NCBI GenBank assembly: GCA_001784735.1
Contig: MFSB01000002.1
Coordinates: 1 to 30,319 of the forward strand
DNA from: Candidatus Moranbacteria bacterium RIFCSPLOWO2_12_FULL_48_12
GTDB taxonomy: Bacteria; Patescibacteriota; Minisyncoccia; Moranbacterales; UBA1568
DNA length: 30,319 nt
Direction: 5' to 3'
Within the stretch, counting starts at the first letter, position 1, and every line of letters starts with the position of its first letter. Shown piece after piece: positions 1 to 6,025 of the stretch. Under the pieces are notes generated by a model, which saw nothing but the letters and a program-made list of their open reading frames with translations, did not search any database and was not told where the DNA came from. A program made the translations under genes and the position numbers.

Positions 1-58
1 AAAGCCATCCGGTCAGACTTTCCAGATCGCCCTGTGGCGGCTGAAAAAAGTCAGCTAG
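1..58 (+). CDS. possible 3' end of a gene starting outside the window
   Basis: Reading from base 2 gives an 18-residue tail ending at the TAG at 56-58 (KPSGQTFQIALWRLKKVS). Frame 1 stays open further and runs past the next gene's start, so the choice of frame is uncertain. There is too little sequence to name a family. It is listed only because no other plus-strand gene explains these bases. Confidence 0.3.
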   Translation, partial: KPSGQTFQIALWRLKKVS

Positions 59-118
59 GATTGGCAACCGGCCGTTTTTTCAGGCAAACTTTGATTTTAT
101 CTCAACGGGAGATTGCTC

Positions 119-715
119 ATGACCGTAAGTGAGGTTTCCAAGAAATGGTTATTCCATCGAAGAATCACCTTTTGGACGCTCGTATCAATTAATGTGTTTT
201 TGTCCTGGCTCATGCCATGGCAGACGATGATGGAGGATTGGTTGATATTTTGGCTCATCTCGGTTGGTGGGTTCATGTTCCATACGAGCGGAAATTATAT
301 CTTTAGCGGCTACGGTGTGGCCAAGGAGATAAACCATATTGTCGGTACTCAAGTTTACTACGACTGTGGTGAACTTGTGTGGGCAAGACTTGCTCCTCCG
401 GCATTGGCTCGTTCGTGGTATATGACTATCGGTATATGCATAGCGTGGGGAGTAGCGGCGTATACGGTACGTCTCTTCGCGCCAGCGGATATCGCGGGGC
501 ATTATCCGCGTTTTATTGCCATTACCATGCTTGCCTGGCTCCTCGCCCGTTTCGGAGAGTTCTATATGTGGCTCTTGGTTGATCATCATCGTTTCTACTA
601 TATTCATGAAGCCGAGCTTCGCGGTAGGCTGAGGGGACTCAGGTTTTCCGGTGTGGCAATCGAGGAAATTGTTTGCAAGGCACACGAGGAAGAGTTGCTT
701 TTTACAGGTCGCTGA
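119..715 (+). CDS. multi-pass membrane protein, unknown function
   Basis: The protein is about 198 residues. Two hydrophobic stretches lie near residues 18-55 (with tryptophans and a SWLMPW segment) and two more near 100-155 (ITMLAWLLARFGEFYMWLL), followed by a charged cytoplasmic-looking tail. No family is recognised. I chose ATG at 119 because GGGAG at 107-111 sits 7 nt upstream. A TTG at 113 in the same frame is the alternative and would add two residues. A hairpin with a T-run follows at 751-781, so this appears to be a single-gene transcript. The function is not inferable. Confidence 0.75.
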   Translation: MTVSEVSKKWLFHRRITFWTLVSINVFLSWLMPWQTMMEDWLIFWLISVGGFMFHTSGNYIFSGYGVAKEINHIVGTQVYYDCGELVWARLAPPALARSWYMTIGICIAWGVAAYTVRLFAPADIAGHYPRFIAITMLAWLLARFGEFYMWLLVDHHRFYYIHEAELRGRLRGLRFSGVAIEEIVCKAHEEELLFTGR

Positions 716-750
716 CCTGCAAGAAAGAGGATTGACTCGCATGAAAAAAA

Positions 751-781
751 GCCGCCAGCTAATTCCAGCCGGCGGTGTTTT
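751..781 (+). terminator. intrinsic terminator after the membrane protein gene
   Basis: GCCGCC at 751-756 pairs with GGCGGT at 771-776, with an extra GC/GC pair inside, and is followed by a T-rich tail. An A-run at 743-750 would let it also work in the opposite direction. Confidence 0.7.
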
Positions 782-785
782 ATTA

Positions 786-925
786 CCAAACGAAGCGAGT
801 GTAGTGAAAGTCCGCTTTCACTACCGAGCACAGCGCCGGTAAAATCGGGTCAAATATCCCGCAGCTCTGCTGCGGAAATGAAACGAGCTCAAGCTCGTTT
901 CAGGGTCCAGGGCTTGCCCTGAGGT
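786..925. repeat. chain of four adjacent hairpins between convergent genes
   Basis: Perfect inverted repeats follow one another: GTAGTGAAAG 801-810 with 815-824; CCGCAG 859-864 with 870-875; TGAAACGAGCT 879-889 with 892-902; CAGGGC 908-913 with 916-921. No open reading frame fits. The run looks like a composite palindromic intergenic element. The rest of this intergenic region up to 972 shows nothing else. Confidence 0.6.
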
Positions 926-972
926 AAATACCCTTTATTTTACAGATGTCAGAATCATGAAGGCTGTTGTAT

Positions 973-1003
973 AAAAAAGTTCCCCATAGTATTTCCTACG
1001 GGG
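973..1003 (-). terminator. terminator of the minus-strand orphan gene
   Basis: On the minus strand CCCCGTAG (1003-996) pairs with CTATGGGG (989-982), with one G-U pair, and is followed by a T-run (A-run 973-978 on the plus strand). The stem overlaps the stop codon of the gene it ends (TAG at 998-996). Confidence 0.75.
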
Positions 1004-1511
1004 AGGTGCGGGAATTAACGCCGACGACTTCCGCTGAGTGTTCTCTCAGTGTTGTCACATAATGAACGATGTCCTCCAGTGGCGAGTCGGCGTAGTCGAG
1101 ACAGACGATTTTCCCTTCGTATATCCCGAAATTTTCCGGGAATTGAATCGTATGCGCGCTGTCACCAGGAAACAGCTGTCTCGTCAGATCGTAGAATGCA
1201 TCCTTGCTCATGCCGAGCGGCGTTGCCTTTTTGTGGATGCTCATTCCAAGCAAATAATAGAGGCAGGGGGGTGTGTAACCCGTTAGATTTTTACTGTGCC
1301 AATATTCGGCCCTACTATCGCATATCGCTTTTTGAATTCCTTTGAAGCGGGATTTCAGGATAAAGCGAAAGAAGAATTGGACATCCCGTTTACTCTTCAT
1401 GAAATAGGCACACCGGATATGGTGTATAAAAAGCCCTATATTTGGCCGCGGCAGCTTTACTATGAAAGAACCCAATTCAATTCCTACGCGATTCGTTCCA
1501 AAATGAAACAT
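996..1511 (-). CDS. orphan soluble protein
   Basis: This is a 171-residue protein of unknown family, the only convincing minus-strand gene in the window. I chose the ATG at 1511 (MFHFGTNR) because GGAG lies 6 nt upstream and an A/T-rich promoter-like stretch precedes it. The frame stays open upstream to a TTG at 1577. The order of motifs (IVKLP near the start, then an E-rich helix, TPPCLYYL in the middle and GKIVCLDYAD late) loosely recalls small kinase-like fold proteins in which a late LDYG/D segment replaces the DFG motif. That resemblance is weak and no catalytic residues can be assigned. Confidence 0.65.
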   Translation of the reverse strand: MFHFGTNRVGIELGSFIVKLPRPNIGLFIHHIRCAYFMKSKRDVQFFFRFILKSRFKGIQKAICDSRAEYWHSKNLTGYTPPCLYYLLGMSIHKKATPLGMSKDAFYDLTRQLFPGDSAHTIQFPENFGIYEGKIVCLDYADSPLEDIVHYVTTLREHSAEVVGVNSRTSP

Positions 1512-1587
1512 CGCCTGCTCCGTTCGGATTTGTTGAATTGAGTGAATATTAGCATAATAAGGCCTGGTGTCCAGCAAGTTTTTGGTA

Positions 1588-1744
1588 CTGAAATATTTTT
1601 ATGAACAAGCAAGGAATCCTGAACTTTATTCGAAAACATGATCTTTGTGTTCTCTCGACAGTGAATGCAAAAGGGGAACCGGAGTCGTCCGTGGTGGGAT
1701 TTTTAGATGCCTTTACTCCAATGTTCTCAAGAACATTGGAGTAG
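1588..1744 (+). pseudogene. truncated copy of the flavin split-barrel gene at 2461
   Basis: From 1588 to 1703 the sequence matches 2448-2563 with about nine differences. The match includes the AAATATTTTT stretch before the start and the first 34 codons (ATG at 1601). It then runs into a palindrome at 1714-1743 and stops at TAG 1742-1744, leaving only 47 codons of a 138-residue protein. The split barrel needs its remaining strands, so this fragment should not bind FMN. It and the intact copy form direct repeats around the SET-domain gene. Confidence 0.85.
1714..1743. promoter_or_regulatory. palindromic operator-like site, copy 1
   Basis: TACTCCAATGTTCT and AGAACATTGGAGTA form 14-bp arms around CA. 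The site is identical to 4538-4567, which overlaps the promoter of the ArsR-like gene, and 3 to 4 flanking bases are also shared. It lies about 40 nt upstream of the extended -10 of the SET-domain operon, so it may place that operon under the same regulator. Confidence 0.6.
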
Positions 1745-1782
1745 CGGAAAAGAGGATAGGCTTTCATTGTCATATTCAGCCA

Positions 1783-1791
1783 TGTTATTAT
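1783..1791 (+). promoter_or_regulatory. extended -10 promoter of the SET operon, probably leaderless
   Basis: TGTTATTAT matches the extended -10 consensus TGnTATAAT and ends 6 nt before the ATG at 1798. That would place the transcript start at or next to the start codon. There is no Shine-Dalgarno site in between. Confidence 0.5.
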
Positions 1792-1797
1792 AGGCTA

Positions 1798-1905
1798 ATG
1801 AATAACGAACGCGGGAATAAAATAACTATTCTTCTATTGGTTACCGTGGTAGCAATTTCAGGAAGTGCGGCGGGTAGTTTATTGAGCTGTAAGAAAACGG
1901 TATGA
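1798..1905 (+). CDS. 35-residue single-pass membrane peptide, coupled to the SET gene
   Basis: The small ORF begins with a charged segment (MNNERGNK), then a hydrophobic stretch (ITILLLVTVVAISGSAAG) and ends in LLSCKKTV. Its TGA overlaps the ATG of the SET-domain gene in an ATGA arrangement, which favours translational coupling. It is preceded by an extended -10 with 6-nt spacing. LLSC resembles a lipobox but the mature part would be four residues long, so a membrane anchor is more likely than a lipoprotein. It could also be a chance ORF. Confidence 0.4.
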   Translation: MNNERGNKITILLLVTVVAISGSAAGSLLSCKKTV

Positions 1906-2423
1906 AGAAGTATCACATTGGTAAATCGAAAATTCACAAAAAAGGAATCATCCTCGATAAAAGTGTAAAGAAAGACGAAGTGATTTTTGTTTTTGTAGGA
2001 CATGAAGTCACGGTTACATCTCGCGATTGGTTTCACGGACTATGTTGGCTTCAGGTGGGCTATGCGAAGTGGATCGTGCCGTGCCCAGGATCCGCGGGAG
2101 AGTATCTGAATCACTCCTGTAGTCCCACTGCCGGGGTACATGGAAACAACAGGATCGTTGCCATGCGGCCAATGAAAAAGGGCGAAGAGGTTACCATCGA
2201 CTATGCTCTGAGTGAAACATACCCGCTGTGGCATATGCGGTGTCATTGCAAGGCGAAGAATTGTCGAAAAATAGTGAAACCGTACCAAGATTTATCCCAC
2301 CAAAGAATGAAGAAATATATAAACTACACTTCAAAATACATTCTCGACATGAAGATGCACATCAGTTGGGAAGATTATATTGAGGCGGAAAAAAGTGTTA
2401 GTCGCGGGAGAAATTTCAAGTAG
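1902..2423 (+). CDS. SET-domain protein (putative lysine methyltransferase)
   Basis: The 173-residue protein has the core SET signature. A YLNHSCSPT block (NHSC at residues 70-73, AdoMet and pseudoknot segment) is followed by GEEVTIDY, with the catalytic-type tyrosine at residue 101. A post-SET cysteine motif C-x-C-x4-C lies at residues 114, 116 and 121, which normally binds zinc with a cysteine of the NHSC block. The N-terminal strand SKIHKKGIILDKSVKKDEVI matches the usual opening of the domain. The protein is little more than the SET domain plus a basic tail. SET enzymes methylate lysines on proteins, but the substrate in a bacterium is unknown. The gene overlaps the upstream membrane peptide ORF and sits between two copies of the flavin-barrel gene start. 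Confidence 0.88.
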   Translation: MKKYHIGKSKIHKKGIILDKSVKKDEVIFVFVGHEVTVTSRDWFHGLCWLQVGYAKWIVPCPGSAGEYLNHSCSPTAGVHGNNRIVAMRPMKKGEEVTIDYALSETYPLWHMRCHCKAKNCRKIVKPYQDLSHQRMKKYINYTSKYILDMKMHISWEDYIEAEKSVSRGRNFK

Positions 2424-2460
2424 GATTAAATGAGAAAATAGAGCTACCTGAAATATTTTT

Positions 2461-2877
2461 ATGAACAAGCAAGAAATCTTGGACTTTATTCGAAAACAGA
2501 GCCTTTGCGTTCTCTCGACAGTGAATGCAAAAGGGGAACCGGAGTCGTCTGTGGTGGGATTTTCGGAAAACGAGGACTTTGAAATAATGATTGGTACCTC
2601 TTCGGGGAATAGAAAATTACAAAATATTTTGCAGAATCCGAAAGTATCTGTCGTGATCGGCTGGGACGATTGGGTAACGGTGCAGTATGAGGGCAGTGCG
2701 CGTGTCCTCGCGGGGGAGGAGCTCGCGCGGTATCAGAAAACTCATTTTGCCAAACTGCCGAGCGCTGAAAAATATAGCGTCCAGCCTGACGAAAGGTATA
2801 TCGCCATCCGGCCCCATTGGCTGCGCTATACCGACTGCAATCAAGAGCCCTGGGCGGTAACCGAATTACATTTCTAG
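2461..2877 (+). CDS. pyridoxamine 5'-phosphate oxidase-like flavin split-barrel protein
   Basis: The 138-residue protein opens with the family pattern: a helix (KQEILDFIRKQ), then CVLSTVNAKGEPESSVVGF, then FEIMIGTSSGNRKLQNILQNPKVSVVIGWDD. This is the usual arrangement of single-domain FMN-binding split-barrel proteins, which are homodimeric oxidoreductases or FMN/heme/F420 binders. The tail has WLRYTDCNQEPWAVTELHF. It is full length for the small family members. There is no clear Shine-Dalgarno; the A/T-rich block before the start is duplicated with the fragment at 1588. The substrate cannot be predicted. Confidence 0.85.
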   Translation: MNKQEILDFIRKQSLCVLSTVNAKGEPESSVVGFSENEDFEIMIGTSSGNRKLQNILQNPKVSVVIGWDDWVTVQYEGSARVLAGEELARYQKTHFAKLPSAEKYSVQPDERYIAIRPHWLRYTDCNQEPWAVTELHF

Positions 2878-2937
2878 AGGATAAAGTCCTGAAAGTCGTG
2901 TTTCAACATCGTATGATGTGGTGATGTCTAGGAGAAG

Positions 2938-2965
2938 GAGGCTTTACAGAGCCTCATTTTATATT
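2938..2965 (+). terminator. intrinsic terminator
   Basis: GAGGCT 2938-2943 pairs with AGCCTC 2950-2955 around a 6-nt loop and is followed by a T-rich stretch. The same stem sequence recurs in the terminator at 5902-5925. Confidence 0.75.
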
Positions 2966-2971
2966 TTACTA

Positions 2972-3000
2972 TTGACTGCAGATAGGATGACTGTTATTTT
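2972..3000 (+). promoter_or_regulatory. sigma-70 type promoter
   Basis: TTGACT at 2972-2977, a 17-nt spacer, then TATTTT at 2995-3000. It precedes the Shine-Dalgarno-led gene at 3055 by about 50 nt. Confidence 0.6.
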
Positions 3001-3054
3001 TAGTCATTCTCTTTAACATTATCAACCCATCAATCTTTACAGAAGGAGATCAAA

Positions 3055-3411
3055 ATGCAAAACGCCAAGAATGCTGACATTACCAAGGAATGGACAGACG
3101 GAATGTGATTCTGGAAGAAAGCAGTCAAGGTTCACGCGTGGCAGGTTGAAATGCCACCAGAGTACGGCGGCATGGCAGCTACAGCGAAAGTGACGATCTA
3201 TAAGAACGGCAAGGTCGTTCATGAAGCAGATGCACCTTGGCCGATGCCCAAAGCGGACATCACGCTTGCTTTTCAGGTCTACATGCTTGCCAAGCAACCG
3301 GATTATACACATCCAGAGTGGCAACCAATCATGGAGCAGTTCGCCTTCAAATGTGAAGGATTCACCCCGCCAGCAAAAATGTGGTGGTCAAAAGAGCCAC
3401 TGATTGACTGA
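3055..3411 (+). pseudogene. orphan gene interrupted by an in-frame TGA
   Basis: A strong ribosome-binding site (AGAAGGAG) precedes ATG 3055. The frame runs 17 codons to TGA at 3106-3108 and then continues open to TGA 3409-3411. The product would be 118 residues if the stop were read. The context is GGA ATG TGA TTC TGG, so a TGG to TGA change (tryptophan to stop) is the simplest explanation. The downstream part from ATG 3151 gives an 86-residue ORF (MPPEYGGMAATAKV) but has only a weak ribosome-binding site. The family is unknown; the C-terminus is rich in tryptophan and proline. TGA ends other genes here, so genome-wide recoding is not supported. Readthrough or sequencing error remain possible. 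Confidence 0.65.
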
Positions 3412-3448
3412 AAGCAGGACTCCAAAAACACTAGGAAAGGAGAGCCAG

Positions 3449-3808
3449 ATGCTAAGATCTACTTTATCGAATGGTTGGATGGAGCGAAACGGTGTTCGAG
3501 CCTGTCTGGTTGATGAATCCTATTTTGCCCCAGGATACTATGCCTCGATGCATTTCAGTGAAAAGCAATGGCAGGATTACGATGTCTGCTATCCTGAAGT
3601 GGGGGCATCTCAGACACATGCGCCGGTTGAGAACTTCTGTATGCCCCCTCAGGCGGAGTACGAACTCGAACGACTGTCTAGCGGAGAGATTGCTATTCGG
3701 ATCTTCGCGCGGGAGATGCCGAAGACCCCTGTTATGGAATGGATTTTCCCCAGTCCGGACGACGTGAGGCATGAGGGAATCTATGGGGGCTTTATGCGGG
3801 GAGTTTGA
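3449..3808 (+). CDS. small orphan protein
   Basis: The 119-residue soluble protein starts at ATG 3449, where GGAAAGGAG lies 6 nt upstream. The frame is open back to a TTG at 3404, but that lacks a ribosome-binding site. The protein is acidic, with many aromatic residues in the first half (ESYFAPGYYASMHF) and FPSPDD near the end. No family is recognised. It lies 37 nt after the interrupted gene at 3055 and probably shares its promoter at 2972-3000. Confidence 0.7.
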   Translation: MLRSTLSNGWMERNGVRACLVDESYFAPGYYASMHFSEKQWQDYDVCYPEVGASQTHAPVENFCMPPQAEYELERLSSGEIAIRIFAREMPKTPVMEWIFPSPDDVRHEGIYGGFMRGV

Positions 3809-3900
3809 TTCCGCATAGCATCGCCAACTACACCGTATGGTATCGCCCAGCGGTTTTCTTTTTGTCTTAGTTTTTTTACCCCGGAGAGGACATCAGAATC

Positions 3901-3909
3901 TGTTATAAT
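3901..3909 (+). promoter_or_regulatory. extended -10 promoter placed for a leaderless start
   Basis: TGTTATAAT is a perfect extended -10 and ends 6 nt before ATG 3916. Transcription should begin at or within a base or two of the start codon. No -35 is visible and no Shine-Dalgarno is possible. Confidence 0.7.
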
Positions 3910-3915
3910 GCAGCT

Positions 3916-4449
3916 ATGAATGAAATTGAAAAACTGATCCATCCTCTGCCAAGAACTCAAGAGGGGGTTTGGGGAGAGAGAAAAATACGACGAAAAAGAA
4001 CCGTTGCGGCGCTGGCGGCATACGCTATCGCTATGGCTGTAGTTGAAGCCGTGGTGGTGGTGTATCTCCGTGAGCTGTATTACCCGGATGGGTTTCTCAT
4101 CCAGACGGCGGCGGACATCCGTGTCATTCCGCGGGAGATCCTGCGGCTGGAAATATGGCGTGAGCTGGCGACGCTCATCATGCTGGCCGCCGTTGCCTTT
4201 TTGGCTTTTGATCGGCTGAAAGAAAGATTGTGGGCGTTCGTTTTCGCCTTCTCGCTTTGGGATCTCGGCTACTATCTGTTTTTGTATATTTTTCTGCGCT
4301 GGCCGCCTTCGCTTGCCGCTCTCGACGTGTATTTTCTGATTCCATCCGCATGGATCGGCCCGGTGTGGTTCCCGCTTCTCATCTTCAGCCTCCTCGGCGT
4401 CATTTCTTTTTGGAAGCTCTTCCCATCATCGGAAAAGAAAAGTGGATAG
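3916..4449 (+). CDS. four-helix membrane protein, unknown function
   Basis: The 177-residue protein has a charged N-terminus (residues 1-30), a hydrophobic helix near 31-52, a soluble segment with DIRVIPREILRLE, and three further helices near 80-98, 105-128 and 140-168. The spacing resembles small uncharacterised integral membrane proteins of environmental bacteria; no catalytic motif is seen. The start follows the extended -10 by 6 nt, implying leaderless translation. Nothing obvious links it to its neighbours. Confidence 0.75.
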   Translation: MNEIEKLIHPLPRTQEGVWGERKIRRKRTVAALAAYAIAMAVVEAVVVVYLRELYYPDGFLIQTAADIRVIPREILRLEIWRELATLIMLAAVAFLAFDRLKERLWAFVFAFSLWDLGYYLFLYIFLRWPPSLAALDVYFLIPSAWIGPVWFPLLIFSLLGVISFWKLFPSSEKKSG

Positions 4450-4537
4450 GTAATTTTTTGGTAATTACGTTGGGGGAATGAATCGTTCTATTGGTCTACG
4501 CTCTATATTTCTCGCTTCAAATTAGTTTCTCCGTCTT

Positions 4538-4567
4538 TACTCCAATGTTCTCAAGAACATTGGAGTA
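4538..4567. promoter_or_regulatory. palindromic operator of the ArsR-like gene, copy 2
   Basis: This is identical to the palindrome at 1714-1743 (14-bp arms, CA centre). It lies directly upstream of TATACT (4574-4579, extended by TG at 4571-4572) and would cover the -35 region. This fits negative autoregulation of the gene at 4597. Confidence 0.7.
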
Positions 4568-4596
4568 GCATGATATACTGAGCTTATCTAGAACTT

Positions 4597-4866
4597 ATGC
4601 AAAAACCACGTCAACTGGAGCGGATCGTGAAGGGGGTGGCCAACCATCGCCGGATTGAGATTGCCACTCTTTTGGCCAAACGACCGGAACTGTCCGTCAT
4701 GGAAATCGCAGAGGCATTGGAGATCAACTTCAAAACAGCCTCGGAACATATCCGCCGCCTGGCATTGGCCGGACTGGTGATGAAGCGCAGCGATGGAAGC
4801 GCCGTCCGCCACGCCCTCACCCCACGCGGTCGCTCTATTCTCAAGTTCTTGAGAACATTGGAATAG
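4597..4866 (+). CDS. ArsR-like winged-helix transcription regulator
   Basis: The 89-residue protein consists almost entirely of a winged helix. RRIEIATLLAKRPELSVMEIAEALEINFKTASEHIRRLALAGLVMKR shows the ArsR pattern, with recognition helix FKTASEHIRRL and a short wing (SDGSAVRHALTPRG). There are no metal-binding cysteines, so an ArsR-type DNA-binding fold without a metal sensor is likely. A perfect palindrome overlaps its promoter, and a degenerate copy (4836-4865) overlaps its last codons and stop, so it probably binds on both sides of its own gene. The same palindrome at 1714 suggests a second target, the SET operon. The start ATG has no Shine-Dalgarno and follows the -10 by 17 nt. Confidence 0.85.
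   Translation: MQKPRQLERIVKGVANHRRIEIATLLAKRPELSVMEIAEALEINFKTASEHIRRLALAGLVMKRSDGSAVRHALTPRGRSILKFLRTLE
4836..4865. promoter_or_regulatory. degenerate third operator-like palindrome
   Basis: TATTCTCAAGTTCT and AGAACATTGGAATA are 14-nt arms around TG. The right arm matches 4554-4567 except for one base. It overlaps the 3' end of the regulator gene, about 100 nt before the next ORF. Confidence 0.45.
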
Positions 4867-4954
4867 AAAAGAAAATGGAGAGGGTACTTTTTTGGCAGTT
4901 ACGTAACTCATTATGTAATTGACGAAACGTCATCTCGATGGGGTGTAAAGTAGA

Positions 4955-5248
4955 GTGAATGCTTTTATGGAAAAGGTAGAAAAATTGAATCTGGGCGGGG
5001 TGCCGGAACGGTTCAAAGAGGAGGGCGTTTTTGCGCATTATAAAGAACTGATTCGCATCGGCGATATTATTGAAGCTATCCGGGATGTGAATGGCGGTAA
5101 AATTCCCCGCGGCACGCGGGTAAAAATTACGGATATTATAGTTGAGCCAAAGCCGAATGTGAGGGGTTTCGCAAAAAGGATAAAAATTGAAGGATATCCT
5201 GGTGATTACAACCCGAAGCGATTCAAAAAAGTGAGTGAGAAGTCATGA
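4955..5248 (+). CDS. small orphan protein
   Basis: The protein has 97 residues from GTG 4955, or 93 from the in-frame ATG 4967; the start is undecided. It is basic in its C-terminal half (KPNVRGFAKRIKIEGYPGDYNPKRFKKVSEK) with a predicted beta-rich centre (IPRGTRVKITDIIVEP) that could form an SH3-like barrel. No family is recognised. Two small palindromes precede it: GTTACGTAAC at 4898-4907 and TGACGaaaCGTCA at 4920-4932. It ends 14 nt before the metallo-hydrolase, whose -10-like GATAAT overlaps its stop codon. Confidence 0.6.
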   Translation: MNAFMEKVEKLNLGGVPERFKEEGVFAHYKELIRIGDIIEAIRDVNGGKIPRGTRVKITDIIVEPKPNVRGFAKRIKIEGYPGDYNPKRFKKVSEKS

Positions 5249-5262
5249 GATAATCTTCTTAT

Positions 5263-5853
5263 ATGGCGACGATAAAAGTGCTCATTGAAGGGTATGCAGA
5301 GAAGCGCGGGCAAGCTTGGGTCGCCAGCTCGACTGTGTGTCTTATCACGACCGAAGCGGGCAAGAAAATAATCACTGATCCGGGCTGTCATCGTCAGAAA
5401 TTGCTCGATGCTTTACGAAAGGAGAATGTGATGACGGATGATGTCGACTACGTCTTCTTGTCCCATTGCCACCCGGACCATGTGATGCTGGCCGGTATTT
5501 TCGCTCATGCGAAACACATCACGTTCGATGCCAATCTTATGTACGATAACGACCGGTTTTTTCCATTCGAGAAACACGAGATGGGCGAGGATACCGAAAT
5601 CATAGAAACTCCCGGCCATGTGCTGGAACACATCTCGCTTGTGGCCGATACTCCCGAGGGCAAAGTGGCGATAGCGGGGGATGTCATCTGGTGGCTGGAT
5701 AGCGAAGAACAAATTTTCGATATCCACCAAAAAGACCATTCGCAGGCCAAAGGCATGGATATGGAAGTATTGATCAAGAGCAGAAAAAAACTTCTAGCAA
5801 TGGCTGACTATATTATCCCTGGTCATGGCAAAATGTTTGAGGTGAAAAAATAA
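5263..5853 (+). CDS. metallo-beta-lactamase fold hydrolase
   Basis: The 196-residue protein carries the signature SHCHPDH (metal ligands H68, H70, D72, H73), a later PGH (H119), GD at 139-140 and a final PGHG (H188). This full set supports a two-metal site. The protein is a compact single-domain member resembling MBLAC1-type or glyoxalase II-like enzymes; the substrate is unknown. GATAAT at 5249-5254 (extended by TG) precedes the ATG by 8 nt, so the transcript may be leaderless. A strong terminator follows at 5902. Confidence 0.88.
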   Translation: MATIKVLIEGYAEKRGQAWVASSTVCLITTEAGKKIITDPGCHRQKLLDALRKENVMTDDVDYVFLSHCHPDHVMLAGIFAHAKHITFDANLMYDNDRFFPFEKHEMGEDTEIIETPGHVLEHISLVADTPEGKVAIAGDVIWWLDSEEQIFDIHQKDHSQAKGMDMEVLIKSRKKLLAMADYIIPGHGKMFEVKK

Positions 5854-5901
5854 AAACGGCAAGTTCGAAACACTCTGTGTGATGAGCGTGTCTAAAAAAA
5901 C

Positions 5902-5925
5902 GAGGCTTGAGGGAGCCTCTTTTTT
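5902..5925 (+). terminator. intrinsic terminator
   Basis: GAGGCT 5902-5907 pairs with AGCCTC 5914-5919 around a 6-nt loop, followed by a T-run at 5920-5925. Confidence 0.85.
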
Positions 5926-5950
5926 ACATCAGAAAAGATTCGGGGATATT

Positions 5951-5979
5951 TTGACTTTTGTTTTTTTCTGTGAGAGAAT
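5951..5979 (+). promoter_or_regulatory. promoter of the UbiA-type gene
   Basis: TTGACT 5951-5956, a 17-nt spacer, GAGAAT 5974-5979. This leaves a leader of about 40 nt before GTG 6026. Confidence 0.5.
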
Positions 5980-6025
5980 CATACTTCTTGGTATTTTCAC
6001 AATCTATTGAAAAAGGGACAGCATC

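Noticed and set aside
3106..3108. In-frame TGA read as evidence for UGA recoding
   Set aside because: TGA ends several intact genes here (nrdD, the T-box orphan, the ChbG-like gene), so a recoded genetic code does not fit.
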